DNA from: Gammaproteobacteria bacterium
Lineage (GTDB): Bacteria > Pseudomonadota > Gammaproteobacteria > Chromatiales > Chromatiaceae
NCBI GenBank assembly: GCA_030148485.1
Contig: JASBTJ010000014.1
Location: forward strand, 1-34,927
Direction of reading: 5' to 3'
Length of the DNA stretch: 34,927 nt
The notes beneath the pieces were generated by a model. That model was not told where the DNA came from. It was given only the letters and a program-made list of their open reading frames with translations, and ran no database searches. Shown here piece after piece: positions 17,186-25,404 of the stretch (positions are counted from its first letter, which is position 1; each line of letters begins with the position of its first letter). The translations under genes and the position numbers were made by a program.

Positions 17186-18448
17186 ATGTTCCGCCTTAAC
17201 CGCTACCTGCAGGCCTTGACAGATCCCGGGAGGCCAACCGACCGCCAGCTGCCGACGGCGCCCTCCGGTCCGGTGGTGATCTGGAACCTGGTGCGCCGCT
17301 GTAATCTCACCTGCAAGCATTGTTATGCCACCTCGGCGGACAAGCATTTTCCGGGGGAACTCGACACCGAGCAGGTATACGCCGTGATGGATGACCTGAA
17401 GCGCTATGGCGTGCCGGTGCTGATCCTGTCCGGCGGTGAGCCCCTGCTGCGGCCGGACATCCTCGCCATCTCGCACCGTGCCAAGGCGATGGGCTTTTAC
17501 GTTGGCCTGTCCACCAACGGCACATTGATCGATGCCGCCAATATCGGTGACATCGCAGCGGTGGGGTACGACTACGTCGGTATCAGTCTCGACGGTCTGG
17601 GCCGGACCCATGATCGTTTTCGCCGGCGGGAGGGCGCTTTTGACGAGGCGTTACGTGGCATCCGTCTGTGCCTGGAGGCGGGCATCAAGGTTGGCATGCG
17701 TTTCACCTTGGCCCGCGACAATGCCGCCGACCTGCCGGGTCTGTTGGCGTTGATGGACGCCGAGGGCGTGGACAAGTTCTACCTGTCGCATCTGAACTAT
17801 GCCGGGCGCGGTAACAAGCACCGTGTCGAAGATGCCCATTGCCGCATGACCCGCCAGGCAATGGATTTGATATTCGCGCGCTGTTGGCAACATATCCAAA
17901 GCGGTCGCCCCAAGGAGTTCGTCACCGGGAACAACGACGCCGATGGTGTGTATCTGCTGCACTGGGCGCGTAAGCACCTACCGGGTACCGAATCCAGATT
18001 ACGTTCCTTGTTGGCACGCTGGGGAGGCAATGCGTCAGGCGTGAATATCGCCAACATCGACAACGTCGGTAATGTCCACCCGGATACCATGTGGTGGGAC
18101 TACACCGTCGGCAGCGTCAAGGAGCGAGCGTTCTCGGCCATATGGGCGGATACCAGCGACCCGCTGATGGCTGGGCTGAGGCAGTCGCCGCGTCCGTTGC
18201 TGGGGCGTTGTGCCGAATGCCGCGAGCTGGCCATCTGTGGCGGCAACAGCCGTACCCGCGCCTGGCAGCTGACCGGCAACCCCTGGTCCGAGGATCCCGG
18301 TTGTTATCTGACCGATGAAGAAATCGGTGTCACCGGTTTGCCCGAACGTGTTCCGGTCACGCCTTGTCCACGTCGCGGCGAGGCGCATTCGGATGCTCCT
18401 GTCATGTATCGCAAGTCGATTGATGGCAGAAGCCGTGGACCAGGCTAA
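17186..18448 (+). CDS. nirJ: Radical SAM heme d1 synthase component NirJ
   Basis: This 420-residue radical SAM enzyme carries the [4Fe-4S] motif CNLTCKHC (C39, C43, C46). A second cysteine set in the C-terminal part (C342, C345, C351, C373; CAECRELAICGGNSR) resembles a SPASM-type auxiliary cluster site. NirJ replaces two propionate side chains on the tetrapyrrole with the oxo groups that mark heme d1. GGE motif residues (LSGGEPLLRPD) follow the cluster motif. It starts 10 bp after nirGH with a GAGGAG-like site. It is followed by the tandem 154-bp repeat element rather than directly by nirN, which is unusual for an otherwise tightly packed operon. Confidence 0.94.
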   Translation: MFRLNRYLQALTDPGRPTDRQLPTAPSGPVVIWNLVRRCNLTCKHCYATSADKHFPGELDTEQVYAVMDDLKRYGVPVLILSGGEPLLRPDILAISHRAKAMGFYVGLSTNGTLIDAANIGDIAAVGYDYVGISLDGLGRTHDRFRRREGAFDEALRGIRLCLEAGIKVGMRFTLARDNAADLPGLLALMDAEGVDKFYLSHLNYAGRGNKHRVEDAHCRMTRQAMDLIFARCWQHIQSGRPKEFVTGNNDADGVYLLHWARKHLPGTESRLRSLLARWGGNASGVNIANIDNVGNVHPDTMWWDYTVGSVKERAFSAIWADTSDPLMAGLRQSPRPLLGRCAECRELAICGGNSRTRAWQLTGNPWSEDPGCYLTDEEIGVTGLPERVPVTPCPRRGEAHSDAPVMYRKSIDGRSRGPG

Positions 18449-18453
18449 GTGAA

Positions 18454-18758
18454 GCTCTGGAAAAGTCCTTCCTGGACTTCTCAACGCACGCTGCGTTGCA
18501 AACGCGGTTTGCAGTTTGCTTCAAAATCTGTCACTTGCCGTGACCGATTTTGGCGGCGATTCCCTGTGCCGCAGAATCTCTGAATCTTTCAGAGGTGGCC
18601 TACGGGCGCTCTGAGTAAGTCCATCCTGGACTTCTCAGCGCGCGCTGCGTTGCAAACGCGGTTTGCAGCTTGCTTCAAAATCTGTCACTTGCCGTGACCG
18701 ATTTTGGCGGCACTTCCCTGTGCCGCAGAACCTCTGAATTTTTCAGAGGTTACCTAAC
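18454..18758. repeat. Two tandem copies of a 154-bp multi-hairpin element between nirJ and nirN
   Basis: Copy 1 spans about 18454-18604 and copy 2 about 18608-18758, at a constant offset of 154 bp with only a few mismatches. Copy 2 can form five successive stems: AAGTCCA/TGGACTT (18617-18633), TGCAAAC/GTTTGCA (18651-18667), CAAAATC-t-GTCAC with GTGAC-c-GATTTTG (18676-18706), GCGGCAC/GTGCCGC (18707-18726) and AACCTCTGAA/TTCAGAGGTT (18729-18751). Copy 1 forms the same stems, weaker in the first, fourth and fifth. It begins 6 bp after the nirJ stop and ends just before the nirN ribosome site. No protein-coding potential is evident. It could be a REP/BIME-like mobile repeat or an RNA that stabilises or attenuates the operon transcript; I do not recognise the family. 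Confidence 0.85.
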
Positions 18759-18776
18759 GGAGGTCGGTTTATCATC

Positions 18777-20339
18777 ATGTTGAATCGCTACGTCGTGTGT
18801 ACCTTTCTCGTGGCGGGCTGGCTCGTCGGCGGTATATCCGCCGCTGCGCAGCCCGGTGTTGCCCAGCTATACGACAAGCACTGCGCGAGTTGTCATGGTT
18901 CGGACCGGCTGGGAGGCATGGGGCCGGCACTGCTGCCGCAGAATCTCGGGCGATTGCGTCCCGAGCAGGCGCGGAAGGTGATTTCAGCGGGCCGTGCGGC
19001 GACCCAGATGCCGGGGTTTGGCGACCGGCTGGCAGCTGATCAAATCGAAGCGCTGGCCAAATACGTGTACACCCCGTTGCCGTCTGTGCCCGTGTGGGGA
19101 GCGTCGCGTATCCGCGCTACCCATCAGGTGCTGGTGCCGACCGCACTGTTGCCTGCGCGGCCGGTACACCATGCCGACCCGATGAATCTGTTCGTGGTGG
19201 TGGAACTTGGAGACCATCATGCGACCATTCTGGACGGTGACACTTTCGAACCCATCCATCGCTTCAAGACCCATTTCGCGCTGCACGGCGGACCCAAATA
19301 TTCGCCCGACGGGCGCTTCGTCTATTTCGCCTCACGGGACGGTTGGATCAGCAAGTTCGACATGTGGGGGCTAAAGACACTCGCGCAGGTACGGGCCGGC
19401 ATCAATACCCGTAACCTGGCGGTATCGGGTGACGGCCGCTACGTGATGGTTGCAAACACGCTGCCGCATGATCTGGTATTGCTGGACGCCGCGGATCTGT
19501 CGCTTATCCGCGTGATTCCCGTGCGGGACGCCAGTGGCAGGTCTTCCCGGGTCAGCGCGGTATATGACGCCGCGCCGCGTGCCAGCTTTGTCGCCGCGCT
19601 AAAGGACATCCCGGAAGTCTGGGAAATTCCATACAGTGACCACCCGCTGCCGGTCTACAACGGTCCAATGCACGACTACCGTATGGACGAAGGTGTTGCG
19701 CGCCAGCCAGGGCGCTTTCCAGTGCGTCGTATCGTGCTGGACGACTACCTGGACGACTTCTTTTTCGACCCGTCCTACCGGCTGCTAATCGGCGCGGCGC
19801 GCAATGCCCGCAACGGCCAGGTGGTCAACCTTGACCTGGGTCGTAAGATCGCCGATCTGGAGTTGGACGGTCTGCCGCATCTGGGTTCGGGGATCACCTG
19901 GCAATATCAAGGGAGGCCCGTGCTTGCCACGCCGAATCTGAAAAAGAGCGAGATCAGTATCATCGACATGACCACCTGGAAGACCATCAAGCGTATCCCC
20001 ACCGAAGGCCCAGGATTTTTCATGCGCAGTCACGAAAACACGCCTTATGCATGGGTTGATGTGTTTTTTGGCCCCAACCGGGACAAGGTTCATGTCATCG
20101 ACAAGCGCACCTTGAGCATCGTCAGGACCTTGCAGCCTGAGCCGGGAAAGACGGCGGCCCATGTGGAATTCGACAAGGAGGGCCGTCACGCGCTGCTGAG
20201 TATCTGGGACATGGACGGTGCGGTAATCGTCTACGATGCCGCGACGTTGAGCCCGGTCAAGCGGCTGCCCATGGTCAAACCGTCCGGCAAGTACAACGTG
20301 TACAACAAGATCACCCGGTCTTCCGGTACCAGTCACTAG
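18777..20339 (+). CDS. nirN: NirN, cytochrome cd1-like dihydro-heme d1 dehydrogenase
   Basis: The 520-residue protein has a signal peptide (about 1-24), a cytochrome c domain with CASCH (C36, C39, H40) and a d1-binding propeller. It ends in VKPSGKYNVYNKITR, like NirS. NirN is periplasmic and oxidises dihydro-heme d1 to heme d1, handing the cofactor to NirS. It is shorter than NirS here and its cytochrome domain is closer to NirC. The ATG at 18777 follows a GGAGG at 18759-18763 at a long spacing of 13 nt, immediately after the last stem of the repeat element. It is the last gene of the operon and converges on the dnr-like gene after 13 bp. Confidence 0.92.
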   Translation: MLNRYVVCTFLVAGWLVGGISAAAQPGVAQLYDKHCASCHGSDRLGGMGPALLPQNLGRLRPEQARKVISAGRAATQMPGFGDRLAADQIEALAKYVYTPLPSVPVWGASRIRATHQVLVPTALLPARPVHHADPMNLFVVVELGDHHATILDGDTFEPIHRFKTHFALHGGPKYSPDGRFVYFASRDGWISKFDMWGLKTLAQVRAGINTRNLAVSGDGRYVMVANTLPHDLVLLDAADLSLIRVIPVRDASGRSSRVSAVYDAAPRASFVAALKDIPEVWEIPYSDHPLPVYNGPMHDYRMDEGVARQPGRFPVRRIVLDDYLDDFFFDPSYRLLIGAARNARNGQVVNLDLGRKIADLELDGLPHLGSGITWQYQGRPVLATPNLKKSEISIIDMTTWKTIKRIPTEGPGFFMRSHENTPYAWVDVFFGPNRDKVHVIDKRTLSIVRTLQPEPGKTAAHVEFDKEGRHALLSIWDMDGAVIVYDAATLSPVKRLPMVKPSGKYNVYNKITRSSGTSH

Positions 20340-20352
20340 CGCGCGGGGCGCT

Positions 20353-21087
20353 TCAGGCCGGTGGGTCGGCGGGTGGGCAAGGGTAGAGGAAGGTGGACTG
20401 CAGTGCGTCCTGAGGCTGCGCGCACACGTTGGCCGCCTGTTGCAGGGCGGCCCAGTCGTGGATGTGCACCTGGCTGTTTTGGACTGTAATGATGCCCGAG
20501 TCACTCAGGTTCTTGATGATGCGCGACAAGGTTTCGGGTTTGATGGACAGGCGTGACGCCAGCACCTGTTTCGCGATGGGAAGTTGCAAGCTGGCCTGCC
20601 CTGCGGGCGTACGTTGCACCAGGTAGGCGGCGATGCGACAGCGCGCATCATGCAGACTCAGTTCGTCGATTTCACGCAATAGACCGCGCAGACGTTGGCT
20701 CATGTCGGCCAGGAGAAGAAAACAGGTATCCACCGACTGTTTGAGCATGTCGGCGAAGTTCCGGGCGTCGATGCTGACCAATTCCGCGGGTTCCAGCGCT
20801 TGAGCGCCGACCGGGTAGTGGGGACGCTCAAGAAACACCAGCGCCTCGGCAAAGGTGCTGCCGGGCATGATGATCTCGATGACCTTCTCGTTACCGGCCG
20901 GTGACAAGCGGTACAACTTTATCTGCCCACTGAGCACCAGGTAAAAACGATCCGCGCTGTCTCCTTGCTCAAACAGCGATTCCCCCTCGGCCAGATGCAC
21001 GCGCACCGCATGGCGTGCAACCCGCGCCAACTGTTCGTCACTCAATCGGGCAAACAGAAAACTGCTTTTCAGTTGTTCTTTCATCAT
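20353..21087 (-). CDS. dnr: Crp/Fnr-family regulator of DNR (NO-sensing) type
   Basis: From ATG 21087 the protein has about 244 residues; the frame extends to 21168, but that part has no domain and runs over the DNR box. An N-terminal cyclic-nucleotide-binding fold (LFEQGDSADRFYLVLSGQIKLY) leads into a long dimer helix and a helix-turn-helix. The recognition helix KPETLSRIIKNL has the E-x-x-S-R residues that read TTGAT half-sites in FNR. The N-terminal cysteine cluster of FNR is absent, so it is not an oxygen-sensing iron-sulfur protein; heme-based NO sensing as in DNR is the expected mode. Four matching boxes lie in this window, in front of nirI, nirS and norC. The box at 21162-21175 may also control this gene. 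Confidence 0.88.
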   Translation of the reverse strand: MMKEQLKSSFLFARLSDEQLARVARHAVRVHLAEGESLFEQGDSADRFYLVLSGQIKLYRLSPAGNEKVIEIIMPGSTFAEALVFLERPHYPVGAQALEPAELVSIDARNFADMLKQSVDTCFLLLADMSQRLRGLLREIDELSLHDARCRIAAYLVQRTPAGQASLQLPIAKQVLASRLSIKPETLSRIIKNLSDSGIITVQNSQVHIHDWAALQQAANVCAQPQDALQSTFLYPCPPADPPA

Positions 21088-21161
21088 GCGCCGCTCGTGG
21101 CTGAGGCTACTGGGCCCAGGATCATTGTAAGTCAGGGGGGTAGCCCTATCGCGGCGGCGGA

Positions 21162-21203
21162 TTGACAAATATCAAGGTTTACCGAGATGTCGCGGACTCC
21201 AAT
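21162..21203 (+). promoter_or_regulatory. DNR box and -10 element of norC, possibly shared with dnr
   Basis: TTGACAAATATCAA (21162-21175) has one mismatch to TTGAT-N4-ATCAA. TCCAAT at 21198-21203 matches four of six bases of a -10 hexamer at the right distance, for a start near 21210 and a box at about -41. The box lies between the divergent dnr and norC genes and is 75 bp upstream of the dnr start. Confidence 0.7.
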
Positions 21204-21239
21204 GAACTCACCCCGTTTCACTCAGCAGAGGGCTGCATC

Positions 21240-21671
21240 ATGTCACAGGCTTTTACCAAGGCCATGGCGCGGAACATCTTCTACGGCGGCAGCGTGTTTT
21301 TCGTCCTGCTGTTCCTCGCCCTGACTTTCGATACCGAATCGGCCATCCCCAAGCGGGACAATCGTCAGAACCTGACCGAAACCGTGGCGATGGGCAAGCG
21401 TTTATGGGAGGTGAACAACTGTATCGGCTGTCACACCTTGTTGGGCGAAGGCGCCTACTTCGCGCCCGAGCTGGGTAACGCCTATCAGCGGCTTGGAGGA
21501 AAGGAGGGGATCAAGGCCTTCATCATGAGCCGCCCCAAGGCCGGTATCCCCGGCCGTCGCAGCATGCCGCAGTTCAATTTCGATGACGAGCAACTGGAGG
21601 CCCTTGCCGAGTTCCTGAAATACGTATCGGAGATCGACGCGGCGAACTGGCCGCCGAACATCCAAGGCTGA
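21240..21671 (+). CDS. norC: Nitric oxide reductase subunit C (NorC)
   Basis: This 143-residue membrane-anchored cytochrome c carries electrons into NorB. A single transmembrane helix (about 15-31) is followed by a periplasmic domain with CIGCH (C61, C64, H65) and the axial methionine M109 in RRSMPQF. GEGAYFAPELGNAY is a typical NorC stretch. I chose ATG 21240 because it follows an AGAGGG site and gives the usual family length; the longer frame starting with TTG at 21162 would run through the DNR box. It leads the norCBQ-x-x-D operon. Confidence 0.95.
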   Translation: MSQAFTKAMARNIFYGGSVFFVLLFLALTFDTESAIPKRDNRQNLTETVAMGKRLWEVNNCIGCHTLLGEGAYFAPELGNAYQRLGGKEGIKAFIMSRPKAGIPGRRSMPQFNFDDEQLEALAEFLKYVSEIDAANWPPNIQG

Positions 21672-21680
21672 GCAGGTTAG

Positions 21681-23093
<1,413 letters not shown>

Positions 23094-23140
23094 GTGTGCC
23101 GCAAGGTGGGCCGGCGTGGCCGACCCGCCCTTGAATGACA

Positions 23141-23165
23141 GCGCCGGCGGCGTGCCCGCCGGCGC
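23141..23165 (+). promoter_or_regulatory. Strong GC hairpin between norB and norQ
   Basis: GCGCCGGCGG (23141-23150) and CCGCCGGCGC (23156-23165) form a perfect 10-bp stem with a 5-base loop. It lies in the 84-bp norB-norQ gap and ends shortly before the norQ ribosome site. No T-run follows, so it is more likely to protect the norCB transcript or limit read-through than to stop transcription fully. Confidence 0.6.
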
Positions 23166-23177
23166 AGGGAGACGGGA

Positions 23178-23993
23178 ATGAACGGCATGCAGGCCCAACA
23201 AACGTCCGCGACCACTGTCGAGCGGCCGTTTTATTGTCCGCAGGGTGACGAGATCGCCTTGTTCGAGCACGCCTGGCGCCATCAGTTGCCGGTGCTGATC
23301 AAAGGGCCGACCGGTTGTGGAAAGACCCGCTTTGTCCAGCACATGGCCGACCGGCTGGGTCGGCAGCTGTACACGGTGTCATGCCATGACGACCTGACCG
23401 CTGCCGACCTTGTCGGTCGTCATCTGATTGGCGAGCAGGGCACCTACTGGTCCGACGGGCCGTTGACCCGTGCGGTCCGAGAAGGCGCTATCTGTTACCT
23501 GGATGAGGTGGTCGAGGCGCGTAAGGACACCACGGTGGTGCTGCATCCGCTGACCGACGACCGACGCATCCTGCCGCTGGAACGGACTGGCGAGACATTG
23601 CGCGCGCCGGCGGATTTCATGTTGGTGGTGTCCTATAACCCCGGCTATCAGAATCTGCTCAAGGGCTTGAAGCCCTCCACCCGACAGCGATTTTTGGCGA
23701 TGAGCTTCGATTTTCCCGAACCCCAGCTGGAGCTGGCGGTGCTGCAGGGTGAAACCGGTATCGACAGCGCGCTCGGGGAGCGGTTGGTCAGGTTGGCGAA
23801 CGCGTTGCGGGCGCTCAAGGATCATGACCTGGAGGAGGCCGCCTCGACCCGTCTGTTGGTCTACGCGGCGACGCTGATCAAGGGCGGCTACGCTGTCCGT
23901 GATGCCTGCCGTGCTGCGCTGGTGGAGCCTTTGACCGATGACGACGAAACCCTGAAGGCCTTGTTGGAAGTGGTCGATGCCACCCTTGGCTGA
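23178..23993 (+). CDS. norQ: NorQ, MoxR-type AAA+ ATPase for NO reductase maturation
   Basis: This 271-residue AAA+ protein has a Walker A motif GPTGCGKT at 43-50, a Walker B region ICYLDEVVEAR near residues 104-114 and a sensor segment VVSYNPGYQNLLKG. NorQ works with NorD to insert the non-heme iron into NorB. ATG 23178 follows GGGAGACGGGA. The gene overlaps the next gene by 17 bp. Confidence 0.93.
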   Translation: MNGMQAQQTSATTVERPFYCPQGDEIALFEHAWRHQLPVLIKGPTGCGKTRFVQHMADRLGRQLYTVSCHDDLTAADLVGRHLIGEQGTYWSDGPLTRAVREGAICYLDEVVEARKDTTVVLHPLTDDRRILPLERTGETLRAPADFMLVVSYNPGYQNLLKGLKPSTRQRFLAMSFDFPEPQLELAVLQGETGIDSALGERLVRLANALRALKDHDLEEAASTRLLVYAATLIKGGYAVRDACRAALVEPLTDDDETLKALLEVVDATLG

Positions 23994-24384
23994 GCCGTTG
24001 CCCGGGGTGGGCGTGGCGGTGACGGCACAGGCGCTGTATCTGATCAACCTGTTGCTGTTGCCGGGGTTGGCCTTCCTGTTGTTGCTCTGGTTGTGGGCCG
24101 CTCGCCGGAACGATGCGCCGCCGCTGGTGGCGGCACACCTGTCTCAGACCCTGTCCGGCAGTGTATGGGCCGGTATGTTGTTGCTGCTCGTCAACGGCGT
24201 GATTCTGTTATGGGGCGGATATCGCGGACCGCACGTCTGGGTAGTGGTCATCACTTATTTCACCCTTTGTCATTCCTTGTTGGTGTTGTTCGGTGCCTAT
24301 GGCCTGGCCAAGGCCATGGCCGGACAGTGCTGGCGTTTCCCCCTGGTGGGTCGGCCGTTACCGGCCGGTTGTCTGGAGCGGTGA
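23977..24384 (+). CDS. Small polytopic membrane protein, DUF4870/Tic20-like
   Basis: The 135-residue product has three likely transmembrane helices (about 15-42, 62-80 and 86-112). The pattern of a cytoplasmic AAHLSQTLSGS segment before the middle helix and a final WRFPLVGRPL recalls the DUF4870/Tic20-like fold; this is a weak match by eye. It is not NorE (no cytochrome oxidase subunit III features). It overlaps the end of norQ and ends 3 bp before the polyferredoxin gene, so it is co-translated with nor maturation genes and may serve the same complex. Function unknown. Confidence 0.65.
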   Translation: MPPLAEPLPGVGVAVTAQALYLINLLLLPGLAFLLLLWLWAARRNDAPPLVAAHLSQTLSGSVWAGMLLLLVNGVILLWGGYRGPHVWVVVITYFTLCHSLLVLFGAYGLAKAMAGQCWRFPLVGRPLPAGCLER

Positions 24385-24387
24385 GGG

Positions 24388-25404
24388 ATGGCGCGTACCG
24401 ATTTGCAGCAGCGCCGTGCCTGGGTGCAGGCCGGCTTTTTTGCATTGTTCGTGCTGGCGCCTGTGCTGGATATCCTGCGTATCGATCTGACGCGCGGTCA
24501 CGCCGTGTTGCTGGGCATGGATTGGACGCTGGGGATCGACGAGTTCGTTGCCGGACGTGCGGGGGTCGGCGCGGCGTTGGGCAATCTCCTGTGGCGCGGC
24601 TTTCTACCGTTGTTCGGCGGCGCCGGGCTGCTGTTGTGGGTTGCCTGGCGTTACGGTCGCCTGTATTGCGGTTGGCTGTGTCCGCATTTCTCGGTAGTGG
24701 AGTTGATCAACGATCTGATGCGGCGGGCGATCGGTCGTCCCAGCTTGTGGGACCGCCATCCTGTTCCGCGGTTGCAACCGGACGGTACGCTATTGCACGT
24801 CAGTCGTTGGTTTTGGCTCCCGACGCTGCTGGCGGTGGCCGGCTTCGCCTTTATCTGGGCCGTGGTGTTGCTGAGTTATCTGCTGCCGCCGACGCAGGTT
24901 TACGGCAACCTGATCAGTGGCACATTGACGCGCAATCAAGCCATCTTTCTGGGTGTCGCTACCGCCCTGTTCAGCGTGGAGTTTCTGCTGGCCCGCCACC
25001 TGTTCTGCCGCTTCGCCTGCGCTGTCGGCCTGTTTCAAAGCCTGGCCTGGATGAGCAATGACAAGGCCATGGTGGTGGGCTTCGATGTCCGGCGCGCGGA
25101 CACATGCCGCGCCTGCAACAACGCCTGCGACAACGCATGCCCGATGCGTCTTAAACCGCGCACCTTGAAGCGCAAGATGTTCACCTGCACCGAATGCGCC
25201 GCTTGTGTCTCCGCATGCGATCAGGTGCAGGGCGATGCCACGTCCGGTCTGCTGCGTTGGGTGGCGGGTAGCGACGCCTTGCCCGTGATCACCGGTCGCG
25301 CCGCCAAGGCAGCACCGACCACGCATCCCCCAACGAAGCGGTGCGCGGCTGCGGCGCGCGCTCGGACATCGGGTGGAACGGTGTCGGTCCGGGGGGAGCG
25401 CTGA
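24388..25404 (+). CDS. NapH/CcoG-like membrane polyferredoxin in the nor operon
   Basis: This 338-residue membrane protein carries CGWLCPH (C94, C98) and CRFAC (C207, C211) at helix ends. These are followed by a cytoplasmic di-cluster ferredoxin domain with cysteines 240, 243, 247, 251 and 267, 270, 273, 277. This is the layout of the NapH, NosR C-terminal and CcoG families, which pass electrons from quinol or reduce metal centres for assembly. Placed between norQ and norD, it may supply electrons for non-heme iron insertion or for copper/iron handling, but no reaction is established here. It starts 3 bp after the preceding gene; its stop directly precedes the norD ATG. The C-terminal 40 residues are low-complexity and poorly conserved in appearance. 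Confidence 0.75.
   Translation: MARTDLQQRRAWVQAGFFALFVLAPVLDILRIDLTRGHAVLLGMDWTLGIDEFVAGRAGVGAALGNLLWRGFLPLFGGAGLLLWVAWRYGRLYCGWLCPHFSVVELINDLMRRAIGRPSLWDRHPVPRLQPDGTLLHVSRWFWLPTLLAVAGFAFIWAVVLLSYLLPPTQVYGNLISGTLTRNQAIFLGVATALFSVEFLLARHLFCRFACAVGLFQSLAWMSNDKAMVVGFDVRRADTCRACNNACDNACPMRLKPRTLKRKMFTCTECAACVSACDQVQGDATSGLLRWVAGSDALPVITGRAAKAAPTTHPPTKRCAAAARARTSGGTVSVRGER

Noticed and set aside
18454-18758. Tandem repeat considered as a CRISPR array
   Set aside because: Only two copies, the repeated unit covers the whole period without variable spacers, and no cas genes are nearby.
21162-21239. Longer NorC starting at TTG 21162
   Set aside because: It would translate through the DNR box and promoter and add a segment absent from NorC; ATG 21240 has a ribosome site and gives normal length.
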